The notes beneath the pieces are model-generated. The model was not told the origin of the DNA and did no database searches. It worked only from the letters and a program-made list of their open reading frames with translations. The translations under genes were made by a program, and so were the position numbers. Shown here piece after piece: positions 39,501 through 48,833 of a DNA stretch of 64,000 nt. The stretch is from assembly GCA_937625935.1 (NCBI GenBank), contig OW569391.1:1-64000 (forward strand). Reading direction: 5' to 3'. Source of the stretch: Tetramitus jugosus (taxonomy: Eukaryota > Heterolobosea > Eutetramitea > Acrasida > Vahlkampfiidae). Each line of letters begins with the position of its first letter. Position 1 is the stretch's first letter.

Positions 39501-40153
39501 CGTTCAAAAGCAAAAATTTTGCTTGTAATCTTGTTGGATTTGATGCTGGCGCGACGACCTCTGTGAAAGCTTGAATTTTGTTCGTCATCCTTTTTTTTGG
39601 ACAGTTTTTTTTCACTGAGAGAGCTATTGTTGTTGTTATTGAAATTTTCATTTTCATTGTTGATGGTTGGTAGTTTTGTTATTGAAGTTGTTGTTGTAGT
39701 GGGAGTAGTTGTATTGGTTGTTGTTGTTGTTGTATGATTAAGTTGATCATTGCTATTGGTGTTGTTATTGTCATTGGAACCTTGTTTGAGATTTTTCATG
39801 CTACTTGTGCCAACGATACGATAGATGGAGCCTCTTCGAACAATGTTTTGAACAATGGGCAGTGACTCTTGTTCTTGTAGTTGTTGTTCTGTGGACGTTG
39901 CCGCCGTCCTGGGGGATGTCATTCGAGGAGATGTCGTTGTTGTTCTGGGAGATGTTTTATTAATCTCATTTTTGAGATTGTAACTGCTGCCGCTGTTATT
40001 AGAGCGAGGAGAAGGAGCAGAAGAATAAGTAGATGTTGTGTTGCTGGATGTTCCTCCTCGAGGAGAAATCGGATTAGTACTCATGTTGTTAAGATTGATC
40101 ATGTTCTCCCAGAGCTGGGTGAGCTTCTGTGTCTTTCTGGGTTGTGCAGACAT
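36539..40153 (-). CDS. DEP - DUF547 - RGS signalling protein
   Basis: 1,204 aa from ATG 40153 (MSAQPRKTQKLTQLW). The first 450 residues are low complexity, rich in S, T, N and Q. A DEP domain (about 545-635, FVVKKGVFCGSELVNWI...YRFVEEY) is followed by DUF547 (about 690-870, FFINVYNAFILHALMVCG and RIHFALYCGNLSSP). An RGS domain (about 950-1105) opens with DPSYREYFYKFCEKEHSTENIDFYNAI. Its middle has a charged insertion (TKSETSESDN) before LFDRILDDVEPVMADTFSRFK. A K/E-rich tail ends the protein. DEP domains bind membranes or receptors and RGS domains act on G-alpha; DUF547 has no settled function. Expected at the plasma membrane. Confidence 0.9.
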   Translation of the reverse strand: MSAQPRKTQKLTQLWENMINLNNMSTNPISPRGGTSSNTTSTYSSAPSPRSNNSGSSYNLKNEINKTSPRTTTTSPRMTSPRTAATSTEQQLQEQESLPIVQNIVRRGSIYRIVGTSSMKNLKQGSNDNNNTNSNDQLNHTTTTTTNTTTPTTTTTSITKLPTINNENENFNNNNNSSLSEKKLSKKKDDEQNSSFHRGRRASIKSNKITSKIFAFERRAKSCDLDDNGIKNHTSENENDLDSYDLASFSSTDLGTCSTFSDEWSSQDSSPRWSPNDSNSEHHHFSSNSNNNNNNSSYNSYNQQQQQQQQSNHQLNSLVTMRRAYSLNRMNQERSMSRLEHLDVTEEDLLSADLVGVSGWNIQTGIATNKQRELMECMSKETRYSRKLSIMNRASIFEQIQTEKQKSQWKKQQLQHQQQLMMKKSPRSRDGSTSVIQRMNGSDYDANLQFKLHDLDEDFNFEKRNETTKEPEWQGAFVSQLFDEDVVCENKLYEPDQITLNQLYEEDDVFLNPLFEPQTSLMMYQSPNIEYEEEKLVTEIKGSLPRSNKRVSTFVVKKGVFCGSELVNWIQKKSNFHMIREDCVLFAQQLMDRYVFKSAIMYETEFVDSQTSYYRFVEEYTSDECLNTVKEQFGIYRSPQTGTWISKRLTSVLSKIVDEFSDRRNENDRADRLINHFIFDYRGFHDSDLYIQLQKDLAAPLHKLDPDTIPASDRKAFFINVYNAFILHALMVCGRPTNLMLREQFFKLTKIVIGRWKLSLDNIYHGILRGALFRESVENPSAKYLEHQAEAYDWLNTFRLFTSGTYHNTVIDSLRLEKFDPRIHFALYCGNLSSPKLTVFSSENIEEELENATKDFISHFTYINTTARVLYLHKVFQWYASDFAENERGVIDYVSTYLDVDQKGKLSFLLQNSEGYTIQYQYDWKLNNKLNAKDVTLFDEKEVQIELGEVLQDPSYREYFYKFCEKEHSTENIDFYNAIHKYKKCRDRIGQIKSAKSILRIFLLPNSEKEVNVSQSRIKRTIELIEEASEQTRLKTKSETSESDNLTFEVELAKKAAARHKKKLLLPVDLFDRILDDVEPVMADTFSRFKSDDLYAEMVRVCVTEFIIDNLSNLMDGDFGGSISVFEALKAAEEQEKQKDEEKEKEKERKREVKTPREQTRFASFLSFTRPFGEDVTMTEQEQISQTDTNFQKVARSKERNSIE

Positions 40154-40389
40154 TTTTCTGAGGTTCTTTTTGAGGATGTGTTTGTGGTGGTATGGTGTTC
40201 TTGTTTTGGAGGTGGAGATGTGTTGTTGTGACACAAAGATTTTTACCCTCAACTGCCCCGTGCTATCGATCGGGTGTTGGAAAAAAAGGGGAACTTTGAA
40301 CTCTGTGCAGACGTTGACACTTATGATGTTGATTTTACCTTGAGAGCATAATTGGGCAAGCAGAAGGTACACGGCTTTCGAGGATTATC

Positions 40390-42315
40390 TTATTCCCGGA
40401 ATAGTGATATCTCCAGTGAATCACAATTACGCAACAGATATGCGAACACCATCTGAGACTGAAGGTCTTGAGGCGATATAATCAGTAGCCGTAGCATGCA
40501 GTTGTTGTCAATGAACCAGTCTGTCACACTCTTGGACAAATTCCACACGGGATTGCCGAGCATGATTAGCTCGCAAATGTTATGCTTGTTAATGTCCAAG
40601 AGAAGTTTGCCAAAACCGGCAGCTGTTATCTGATTGTAAGATACATCGAGAAAGCGCAATGTTTTGTTTGTTTCGAACTCGGGGCTTAACAATACATGAT
40701 CAGTAATGTGACAGCAGCTGAGAGACAGATGTGTAATGGTCTTGCTGGTCAAAATCTGTTCTACAGCTCCGTTCTCAAACTGTTGGCTAAGTGTGAGATG
40801 AGTGAGATGAGGCAGCGAGGACAAAATTGTGGCCATTGTCTGAGAGATGAAACAAACTTCCGTCAAAGTAAAGTGAGTCAAACTTCTCAATGAAGGATGA
40901 CTCAGAAGTTGTGGTTGTATACTTCCAATCGATAGCTCCTTGATGTTGCTGCGCGTGAGATATTCCATTGAAAATTCAGCAGAACAGGAAGGCAATTGGA
41001 TTGACTCCAGATCACAGTACAACTGATCAAATGAACTCTCGTACTCCTCCAACGTGCTGTGACTAAAGAAGTTTATCTTCTTAAGAGGTTCTTTTGCGCA
41101 AGATAATATTCCATACATGTCATCGCTAGAGATTGAGCACGTGGATAAGTCAAGCTCTATCAATGCCCTGAAGATATGGATGAGCCTACCAGGATTTTGA
41201 ATGCTCGAACAATGCTTTATCTTTAGATATTGAAGGGTATCATTGTAAAAATTGAGTGGCAATTGATCCAGATCCATCTGTTCACTCATTATTGTTAATC
41301 GCTTCAATTTCTCATTTTGGAACAGTGTGATCCAGATTTCATCTGAACAACGAGCAGCACTCAAATCCAGACTCGTGAGCATATCAGGTATACAAATTCG
41401 GCTTAGATACACAGCTTTCGATAATAACACCAATGATCTTAAATTTGGAAATGGTTCGGCCATATTACACTGATCCTGCGTACTACAAGTCGCCAATGTC
41501 AATAAACTATCCCACGTGTGACTTTTCTCTCTATCATTTGTCGATGATGATTGTTGACAATCAAATGCCTTACCCGTCACATAATCGTGATTCAATAGCG
41601 ATAAGGAGTGAATTGAGTTGGGCAAACAGTGTGCAATCGTGTTAATCAACTTGTCATTCAACAAATTCGAATCACTCATCATTTCTCCACCAAAGTTCAA
41701 CGATACCAACTGTTTCGAGCATGGTATCAAGCGAGTCACTGTATACAAATCGATTGCACCCTGCATATCATACAAATTCTTTGATAATTTCAAATTGCAA
41801 AACACGAGAAACACTTCTGCTTCCTCACAAAAATATCGATCGACAAAATAACCATATAGCAAACGAACTAGTGCACTATTGAGACCTTGAGTATGTATTC
41901 TAAAAGGACTATATTCTAGCTCTGTTGCTTCACCTTTCCCTTCTTCATAGCTCCATAATGTCATTCGCTGTTTCTTTCTCTTCGGTGGTGACACGGTATA
42001 ACCGCAGTAGTCATCGACATCTTCATAATGATTGAATGGCAACAATGACATTGATGAAGAATGGGAATCATCATGGTTGTCACAGTCGCTCTCATTATCG
42101 TCATTGTTCTGTGGATAGCAGTCAACGTTGTCATTCTGAATCAAGTAATGACAATACCTGTCCAAACACAACTCATAATAACTCAGAATGTGTAATTTGA
42201 TTTCCTTTGGCAAGTGTCGATGTTCCATGCCATTCAAGGTGTGTTTTTGTTCAGCAATTAGGAGGCGGAGTTGTACAAAAAAACCTTGTGTTGTAAGATG
42301 AATTGGCGTTTTCAT
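40390..42315 (-). CDS. F-box-like leucine-rich-repeat protein
   Basis: 641 aa from ATG 42315; an internal ATG at about 42228 (MEHRHLPKEIKLHILSYYE) would begin exactly at the F-box-like segment and is a fair alternative. After an acidic D/N-rich stretch come many amphipathic leucine-rich repeats, for example LTHFTLTEVCFISQTMATIL, LPHLTHLTLSQQF, ITHLSLSCCHITDHVLL and LRFLDVSYNQITAAGFGKLL, which have the RI-type long repeat. Probable substrate receptor of an SCF ubiquitin ligase. It belongs with the F-box/LRR gene at 22.9 kb but shares no close sequence. Confidence 0.8.
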   Translation of the reverse strand: MKTPIHLTTQGFFVQLRLLIAEQKHTLNGMEHRHLPKEIKLHILSYYELCLDRYCHYLIQNDNVDCYPQNNDDNESDCDNHDDSHSSSMSLLPFNHYEDVDDYCGYTVSPPKRKKQRMTLWSYEEGKGEATELEYSPFRIHTQGLNSALVRLLYGYFVDRYFCEEAEVFLVFCNLKLSKNLYDMQGAIDLYTVTRLIPCSKQLVSLNFGGEMMSDSNLLNDKLINTIAHCLPNSIHSLSLLNHDYVTGKAFDCQQSSSTNDREKSHTWDSLLTLATCSTQDQCNMAEPFPNLRSLVLLSKAVYLSRICIPDMLTSLDLSAARCSDEIWITLFQNEKLKRLTIMSEQMDLDQLPLNFYNDTLQYLKIKHCSSIQNPGRLIHIFRALIELDLSTCSISSDDMYGILSCAKEPLKKINFFSHSTLEEYESSFDQLYCDLESIQLPSCSAEFSMEYLTRSNIKELSIGSIQPQLLSHPSLRSLTHFTLTEVCFISQTMATILSSLPHLTHLTLSQQFENGAVEQILTSKTITHLSLSCCHITDHVLLSPEFETNKTLRFLDVSYNQITAAGFGKLLLDINKHNICELIMLGNPVWNLSKSVTDWFIDNNCMLRLLIISPQDLQSQMVFAYLLRNCDSLEISLFRE

Positions 42316-42475
42316 ATTCCGAACATGGTTTCGCAAAAATTGATCAATTCCGATGGAAACTCACACAATATTCCCCCACAAGATCAAATCGCTGCTCGAC
42401 ACCTGAAAAAAAGTTGATCAAAACAATCAACAACAAAAACCACCTTTACAGTATACAACCACCAACAACATCAAC

Positions 42476-43268
42476 ATGGCAACAGAAAAGACACCACAAG
42501 GTACGCACATCTCACTCTACTCATTCTTTTTTCCTTCCCATGTTTTCTTGACTTTAAAGCTAACAACAACATTTCATATCAATCACATGATAAAATGAAC
42601 AACCAAAAAATTGATTTTTCTTCACGTAAAAAAAAATGACAGTTTTATGGGCACAAAGAAGTGATCGATTATTCGTCACCGTTGTCATCCCTGATTGCAA
42701 GGACTTGAAGTTTGAACTCACAAGCTCTCCAGGCAGATTGGTCGTCAGTGGAACGAACCCAACATCCAGCTACAAGCTAGATTTGGAGCTCTATGGTGAC
42801 ATTGACAAGGAGGAATCCACCTATAAGACCACTGATAGAAACATTTCTTTTGTATTGATAAAGGCTGATAAGGAACAACCATTTTGGCCAAAGCTCTACA
42901 AGGATGCCAAGAAGCTTGCATACGTTCAAGTCGATTGGAATCACTATGTCGATGAGGATGAGCAAGATGAGAAGGAGGCACCTGATACTGAGGACTATAT
43001 GGGTATGGGAGGCATGGGCGGTATGCCAGGTATGGGCGGCATGGGTGGTATGGGTGGTATGCCGGGCATGGGTGGTATGGGAGGAATGGGTGGAATGGGA
43101 GGTATGGACCTCAGTTCCTTGATGAGTAGCATGGGCGGTATGGGTGGTATGGGCGGAATGGGAGGTTTCGACCCAAGCTCATTCAGCATGCCAGAAGATG
43201 ATGAAGAAGAAGGTGAGGACGATGCACCTCCATCATTGGAAGAGTTGGATGACGAAGAACAAAAGTAA
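42476..43268 (+). CDS. SBA1: p23/Sba1-type Hsp90 co-chaperone (CS domain)
   Basis: 216 aa in two exons. Exon 1 is 42476..42500 (MATEKTPQ plus one base); the intron 42501..42642 (GTACGC...TGACAG) splits a valine codon; exon 2 reads VLWAQRSDRLFVTVVIPDC. The CS domain covers about 10-110 and carries the p23 signature DRNISFVLIKADKEQPFWPKL, with the conserved WPKL. The tail is GGM-rich (MGGMGGMPGMGG type, about 125-185) followed by acidic DDEEEGEDD, as in yeast Sba1. It stabilises closed ATP-bound Hsp90 in the cytosol. The starts of this gene and the divergent F-box gene are 160 bases apart. Confidence 0.93.
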
Positions 43269-43652
43269 ATATGATCAAGTAAATACTATATTCCACACAC
43301 AATCATTTCAGATGTGTTATGATCCTCAGAGGATGCGAATGAGTGTCTGCTGCACGAAAACCCGATTTGAAAATAGAGGCTGAATTAGCCGTAAATTTTC
43401 CTTCCCCTGATTTACTTTTTATCCGACACTATCGGGATGTTCGCCTAAACTTTCCAGCCAATCTCACCACACACAAAACAATCAAAAAACAACAACGTTG
43501 ATAGAACAACAACTACAACATAAATCCATTGACAGACAGTAGTGAGAGTGCATTTCACACAAGAGACAACAATCATCATCCATTCTAACACAGCACAACA
43601 ACAACAACTTGCCATTAATTTATCACACATCACCAACAACAATAACACAAAA
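43269..43652. other. Intergenic and A/C-rich leader of HscB
   Basis: 384 bases. The last 100 or so are A/C-rich (repeated caaca units), like other leaders here. No gene seen. Confidence 0.5.
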
Positions 43653-44867
43653 ATGATCACAACGTTAACGAGAAGAAGCACGCATCACTTGTACAACCAC
43701 CATCCACGCACAACTACTGTGCATCGTCACTGCAAGAACCACACATTCTCATCTTCTTCATCACCACCAACATCATCCTCATCCATACTCCACAGTAGCA
43801 ACAGTAGTAGTAGTTTTTTCTCTCCAAATACCTCTGTTCGCTGTTCTCACACAACTGCCCATCACCACAACCATCATCATCACAATCATGACTCTCATGT
43901 TTTTGTAAAGAAATCTACACCTCATCATAATCACAGTCATCTGGATCATCATCACAAGGATGATGCTTTTTTGGATGTGGATGAAGATGGTAGATTTACT
44001 CCGTGTTGGAACTGTGAAAGACCGCACGATTGCGCCAATATGTTTTGTAAGGTTTGCAAAAAAATACAACCGCCAAAAATTGTGACCGCCAATTTTTGTG
44101 GCGGCAAGGCACCCACCCCAAGCATCCCTGTTTGTGCTGCTGGCCCAATCAAAAATGCTTCGCATAGCTCTAGCCACTGCGCCACAAGTCAACGTGCTCA
44201 TCGACAGATTGGTGAGTGTATCATGACTCACTTCCAACTGTTTCACATGCCACAGAGCTACTCTATTGATGAACTAAAGCTTGATCAAACATTCAAAAAA
44301 CTCCAAATGTTGCTCCATCCTGATCGCTTTGCTTGCAAGAGTGAAACGGAAAAGAAGATTTCTGCTGTTCAGAGCTCTCTCGTCACCAATGCCTATCAAG
44401 TGCTCAAGAATCCAAAGCTAAGAGCAGAGTACCTGTTAGCTCTCGAAGGTCAAAAAGTAGATGTCAGTGATGTGGATCAAGAATTCTTGATGGATACCAT
44501 GGAACTGATGGAGACGTTGAACGAAGAAGAGTTGACTCAGGATGAACTGAGGTCGTTCATGTCTCAGAACGAACAAGAAAGAGAAGGCGTTGGTCAAGAG
44601 TTCAATGAAGCTTTTGCCGCGAGAGACTGGTTGGCCGCCAAGCACGCTGCCGCCAAATTAAATTACTTGGTGCGCTCACGCGACACAATTTATGAAATGT
44701 TGGAAGTGGAGCATGGTATCGAGGCACAAGAAGAAGAGGGTCAAATCGAACAAGAAGCACAGAGAGAAGAGGAGGGAAGTCAAAGAGTAGAACCACCTGA
44801 TTGCACGACATGTGTGAATCAAGAAGAGTGTGTTCAAGCTCTAGAAAATAAAAAGACTCATTATTAG
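43653..44867 (+). CDS. HSCB: HscB/Jac1 Fe-S cluster co-chaperone
   Basis: 404 aa from ATG 43653 (MITTLTRRSTHHLY), an arginine/histidine-rich leader consistent with mitochondrial targeting. An unusual histidine-rich segment (about 75-110) precedes a two-CxxC metal-binding motif (CWNCERPHDC...FCKVC), as in animal HSCB. The J domain (about 190-270) has the essential HPD in LLHPDRFACKSE. The C-terminal three-helix ISCU-binding domain (about 275-350) has LMDTMELMETLNE and AKLNYLVR. It delivers ISCU to the mitochondrial Hsp70. The acidic tail contains a CxxC (about 385-395). Confidence 0.93.
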   Translation: MITTLTRRSTHHLYNHHPRTTTVHRHCKNHTFSSSSSPPTSSSSILHSSNSSSSFFSPNTSVRCSHTTAHHHNHHHHNHDSHVFVKKSTPHHNHSHLDHHHKDDAFLDVDEDGRFTPCWNCERPHDCANMFCKVCKKIQPPKIVTANFCGGKAPTPSIPVCAAGPIKNASHSSSHCATSQRAHRQIGECIMTHFQLFHMPQSYSIDELKLDQTFKKLQMLLHPDRFACKSETEKKISAVQSSLVTNAYQVLKNPKLRAEYLLALEGQKVDVSDVDQEFLMDTMELMETLNEEELTQDELRSFMSQNEQEREGVGQEFNEAFAARDWLAAKHAAAKLNYLVRSRDTIYEMLEVEHGIEAQEEEGQIEQEAQREEEGSQRVEPPDCTTCVNQEECVQALENKKTHY

Positions 44868-44991
44868 AGTAAAGGACTCACTAGAAGTTAGATTAGATTG
44901 TTGTTTAATATTGAGAGCTAACTATCGTTAGAGAGAATATTCAATTGAGAATTATGTATGTAATGGTGGTTTCTAGATGGACAGATAGATT

Positions 44992-45321
44992 CTAGTTCGA
45001 AGTTTGTCTCGGAGAGCTCTTTGTAATCTCCAGCAGTGGAGGCGAGCATGATGGGTCTGTTGATTCTCGATTCAGTTCATTATCTTGTGTCTGAGGACGT
45101 TGAGGAGCAATTCTCTTTGGTGCTAGTTGAACAGTGTACATTCCTTCCATGTGGACTGGAGTTTGAGGACTAGGAGAGACGTCGTCTGCACGGTGAACTC
45201 TGTGTCCAGTGACCAGTCTTGGGATAAAGGAAGGATTACTTCTGAAGGTGTTGATAGGTGAGTCCATTCTCTGTAGATATGTTTCGACTGTTTGTTGGTT
45301 TTTGGGTGTTGAGAGAAACAT
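44992..45321 (-). CDS. Unrecognised 109-aa protein
   Basis: Small open frame from ATG 45321 (MFLSTPKNQQTVETYLQRMD), rich in P, S, T and Q and probably disordered. No domain or targeting signal. Between convergent HscB and the Trm10 gene. May be real or chance. Confidence 0.35.
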   Translation of the reverse strand: MFLSTPKNQQTVETYLQRMDSPINTFRSNPSFIPRLVTGHRVHRADDVSPSPQTPVHMEGMYTVQLAPKRIAPQRPQTQDNELNRESTDPSCSPPLLEITKSSPRQTSN

Positions 45322-45476
45322 CAATCGTCATGAGTTTGTTGAACTTTTATCTCAAAGATATCATCTTGTTCAGATTGTAAAAATACTAATGCCAAGTGTC
45401 ACGGCCGAAGTGCTTGTGCCATCTACTAAAAACAATTTTTGTTGTGAAAACTGTCCATCCAATATAAATAGTTGTT

Positions 45477-46601
45477 TTATTGTTCGAGCTCAACAGTTGC
45501 CTTGTCGTCTTGTTCGGCCTCTGCTTCCTCTGTTTCTTCTGACTCTTCATCACCTTCCTGATTGTTCTCTTCATTGTCGTCTTCCTTCTCTTCATTGTCA
45601 CCAGAAGCTCTCTTTCTCTGAGGAACAACCTTTTCTACAGCTTCCTTCCAGCTTCCCGTCTCATACACATGAGCCATAATTTCAAAGCATTGATTCACTG
45701 TGAGCACAGGTACTTGCTTCATATTCAAGTATTGACCAATAGGGAATCTCTTCTGTGGAATACCTAGTTCCTTTGCCTTCTCATGACACAGATTCTTGTG
45801 CCTGTTTCGATCAACGAGACCACCGAGCACATACATGCAACCTGGCTCCAAGCTCGTCACTTCTTCCTCTGCATCTGCACTCAAGTACACAATTTTCTGA
45901 TTGGCCAATTCTTCAGAGAACCGTTCTGTAAAGTGCTCTGGAGTGTGATCCACAATCCACTTTGGAAAACCACCAAATTTCTTCATGGCTTCAAGAAGGG
46001 CGCCCTTTAAGCTCGTAAAGCTCAGAAACATGGGTTGATCACTCTTCTCCATCTTACCATTGGCAGAGTAGCAAAACATGAGCTGTTGACTCATGCTTAC
46101 AATCTCCCTTGGTGTCATCTTATCATTGAACGAGCAATCAACAATAACAGACACAGCGTGAGAGGTGCCCTTTTGGTACACCTCTCTCATACGATTCTGT
46201 TTATTAGCCTTGTATTCCTTGCGATTGCATGTGAGCTGTCTGCTTTGGTTCATCTTTTCCACCTCCAATAGCTTTAGCTCTTCTTCAGTCATGGACTTCT
46301 TTCTCTGTTCCAAGTCTTGAGCAACTTCTTGTCTCTTTCTCTTTCTTTGTTCCTTTTGAGAGAGCTTCTTTTGCTTGAAGGATTCTCTGCGCTTCTCTCT
46401 ATTCTTTTGCTTCTTGAGTTGACGCTTGGAAACAGCGACTTCACCAGTGGCAGCAACGATTGCCTCCATGGACATGTGACTCATGTCCAATTGTGGTTGT
46501 GGTGGTGGAGTGACATCACTACTGTTGCCATTTGATGCTGCTTGTTCGAAATTCACAGGTGTGATGGTCGTTAGCTCTTGTGCTTGATTTTCTGGTTGCA
46601 T
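45477..46601 (-). CDS. TRM10: tRNA (guanine-9-N1) methyltransferase, Trm10
   Basis: 374 aa. A lysine/arginine-rich helical N-terminus (about 55-140) precedes the SPOUT-class methyltransferase domain. Landmarks are VDCSFNDKMTPREI, VYLSADAEEEV, YVLGGLVDRNRHKNL and FPIGQYLNMKQVPVLTVNQ, with WKEAVEKVVPQRK closing. These match the knot that binds S-adenosylmethionine and the catalytic aspartate region. It methylates G9 of nuclear-encoded tRNAs. The acidic tail (EEKEDDNEENN...) is variable. There is no mitochondrial leader, so it fits the cytosolic/nuclear TRMT10A type. Confidence 0.95.
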   Translation of the reverse strand: MQPENQAQELTTITPVNFEQAASNGNSSDVTPPPQPQLDMSHMSMEAIVAATGEVAVSKRQLKKQKNREKRRESFKQKKLSQKEQRKRKRQEVAQDLEQRKKSMTEEELKLLEVEKMNQSRQLTCNRKEYKANKQNRMREVYQKGTSHAVSVIVDCSFNDKMTPREIVSMSQQLMFCYSANGKMEKSDQPMFLSFTSLKGALLEAMKKFGGFPKWIVDHTPEHFTERFSEELANQKIVYLSADAEEEVTSLEPGCMYVLGGLVDRNRHKNLCHEKAKELGIPQKRFPIGQYLNMKQVPVLTVNQCFEIMAHVYETGSWKEAVEKVVPQRKRASGDNEEKEDDNEENNQEGDEESEETEEAEAEQDDKATVELEQ

Positions 46602-46747
46602 TTTTCAATGGTGTGTTGACGGCGTTTTCTGGAATGAAGGCCAGATGAATCAGCGCGAAAAAGAGTTTACAGAGTCGGAGAATATTTGGACGGTGTGCAA
46701 GTGAAATCTTGAAGGTGTTTGTTTGCATCACTCAAGAGATTGATTTA

Positions 46748-48730
46748 CTATGATTGTTGATCTTTTGGGAGTGATGGTCGAGCAAAAAATGGATGACGTA
46801 TATAGGTTCTCTTGAACGTTCGTCTTGTTGCTGTTGTCGTTGCCTGTTCACCGAGCAAGTCTTTTGTTTCGTCGAGTATCGATTTGTATCTTGCGTCCTT
46901 GTTCACTTTCAGTATCCGCAGCAATTGTGTGATTGTCTGTGTAGATTGGTGAGAGTTTCGATGCTTCAGAATATCATCGATTAAGCTCTCTCTGAATTCA
47001 GTGTCGTACTTTAAGTAATGTGACTCCAGGTTGGGAGAGTGCAACTGGTGATCTGTCGAGTACTTCCGTATCATCTTAATTTCATGTGGTTCATCCTTGA
47101 ACAGTTGAATCATTGTTAATATGGTTTCAACTGTAGGCTGAACATGAGAACCATCCTTGATGAGATTCTTGAATATCTGCATAGCAATCCTCCGATCACC
47201 ACTCGTTCTCTTAAACGATGCCAATAGATCATTGTACCATTCGATACTTGGGTAAACATTCTGCTCATTCATTTCCTCCAATAATTTAACAAGCGATTCA
47301 TCTCTCGATCCATAGTCTCTCAGGATTGTAAATGACGTGATATCTGGATGGATGCCCCCATAGGAGGAAGGCATGACTTGAACCAACCGATGCGCTTCAC
47401 TCCACTTTCCCGTCTTACACAACAATTTTATCATTGGATTCAAGCATCGAATCGTAACCAACACATGCGAATGCTTTGCCAGTTGATCAAATATTTGCTC
47501 TGCATATTCATTGCAGTCCATATTGACACACAAATCCAACGCGGTTTGAAAATAGAGTTCGTCTGCACCTGGAGGACACTTCTTGTGCAACTCTGCCAAC
47601 AACTCCAGAATATAATGGTTATAGATCATTGCATGTTGCATACTAGAAAGAATCGTTGAATAGAGAGATGCAGGAATATCCAAATTGCAGTCATGAATCG
47701 CTTCTCGTATCGTCTTCATTGCGCTATTGAACTGCCCCACTGAAATGTATGACTTGATAATGTTCGCCGTCTCTTCCTCATTAAACAGAATACCATTTGT
47801 CTGTACATCGTTCATCATGAGTTCACTCAACTGATGCGCTCGTCCCTTGATTGCAATCGTAATTAAATGCGCGTATTCACTGCTCGAAAATTGAAAAATT
47901 GACCATTTTCGAGCAAAAAGATACATTTGATTGACCGATTTGTGCATTTCAATGTTCAATTGCTGGCACATGGCATCAAACAACACTCGTTTCACATTGT
48001 TCAACGACTTTTCATTCTCATTCGATATATTTTGCTTCACACACCGCTCCAAATGACCCAACACTCGTTCTATAAAATCCGAATAACCATCAACCTTTAC
48101 ACTCATCAACAAACTCTTTAACAATTCTTCACAATTGCCCTGAAACAGTTGATTCTCATTTGCAAAATCATAAATTTGCACCAGTTTCGAATGAGACGAC
48201 GACAATGACGAAGAGGGTGTCTTTGGTTGAAAATTCAAAACAGTCAACACATTTTGAAAATATTCTCTGCTCTTATGTCGATCACTCATCACATCTTCAC
48301 TCGTGTTACTTGCAAGGTCGTCATCATCATTCTCAACACTACTGTTTCTGAGTGAAAGCAGTTGATTGAGTGAATAGAGACATGAGGAAACATCTCCAAT
48401 GAGTGCACTTGTCTCTGCATTCATTTTCAATCGTTTGACAAGCTTTGATTTTTCTTGTTTTTTCGACTCGGCAGTCACAGTTGAAGAAGTCAAAGGATTC
48501 TTTGAAGCAGTGCTCGTGCTCGGTGTTCCAAAAATGCTAGTCATGCGAGCATCGTTTGACTGATGTTGCACGTTTCGCGCCACATGAAAATTTTTGGCGC
48601 CAAAAATGAATTGAGGAGATGATTGCCGGTTCAAATAAAAACTCTTGTGAGAGAAGAGTGAGGATGATTGTTCACATGGAAATAATGTTAGTTGAGAACT
48701 GTGAATGACCACTCTTTTCATTCGTTTCAT
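46748..48730 (-). CDS. Mitochondrial PPR-type protein
   Basis: 660 aa from ATG 48730 (MKRMKRVVIHSSQLTLF); the longer frame to 48886 overlaps the neighbouring gene's tail and begins with poor composition. The N-terminus is basic and serine-rich, consistent with mitochondrial import. From about 280 on there are 35-residue helical pairs typical of pentatricopeptide repeats: FNSAMKTIREAIHDCNLDI, YAEQIFDQLAKHSHVLVTI, WSEAHRLVQVMPSSYGGIHP and RIAMQIFKNLIKDGSHVQP. PPR proteins bind specific organellar RNAs for processing or translation. Target unknown. Confidence 0.75.
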   Translation of the reverse strand: MKRMKRVVIHSSQLTLFPCEQSSSLFSHKSFYLNRQSSPQFIFGAKNFHVARNVQHQSNDARMTSIFGTPSTSTASKNPLTSSTVTAESKKQEKSKLVKRLKMNAETSALIGDVSSCLYSLNQLLSLRNSSVENDDDDLASNTSEDVMSDRHKSREYFQNVLTVLNFQPKTPSSSLSSSHSKLVQIYDFANENQLFQGNCEELLKSLLMSVKVDGYSDFIERVLGHLERCVKQNISNENEKSLNNVKRVLFDAMCQQLNIEMHKSVNQMYLFARKWSIFQFSSSEYAHLITIAIKGRAHQLSELMMNDVQTNGILFNEEETANIIKSYISVGQFNSAMKTIREAIHDCNLDIPASLYSTILSSMQHAMIYNHYILELLAELHKKCPPGADELYFQTALDLCVNMDCNEYAEQIFDQLAKHSHVLVTIRCLNPMIKLLCKTGKWSEAHRLVQVMPSSYGGIHPDITSFTILRDYGSRDESLVKLLEEMNEQNVYPSIEWYNDLLASFKRTSGDRRIAMQIFKNLIKDGSHVQPTVETILTMIQLFKDEPHEIKMIRKYSTDHQLHSPNLESHYLKYDTEFRESLIDDILKHRNSHQSTQTITQLLRILKVNKDARYKSILDETKDLLGEQATTTATRRTFKRTYIRHPFFARPSLPKDQQS

Positions 48731-48833
48731 TTTGTTTTGTTTTTTCCGATTTGGCGGATAAATTGAGTTTATTGGAGGTGGCAATTCGTGTGAAATTTCA
48801 CACAGGCCGATTGCCAAGTTAAGTTTTATTGTT

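Noticed and set aside
43005-43185. Regular GGTATGGGCGG-type tandem repeats, considered as a CRISPR-like or satellite array
   Set aside because: They are in-frame GGM codon repeats inside the p23 coding sequence, with no spacers.
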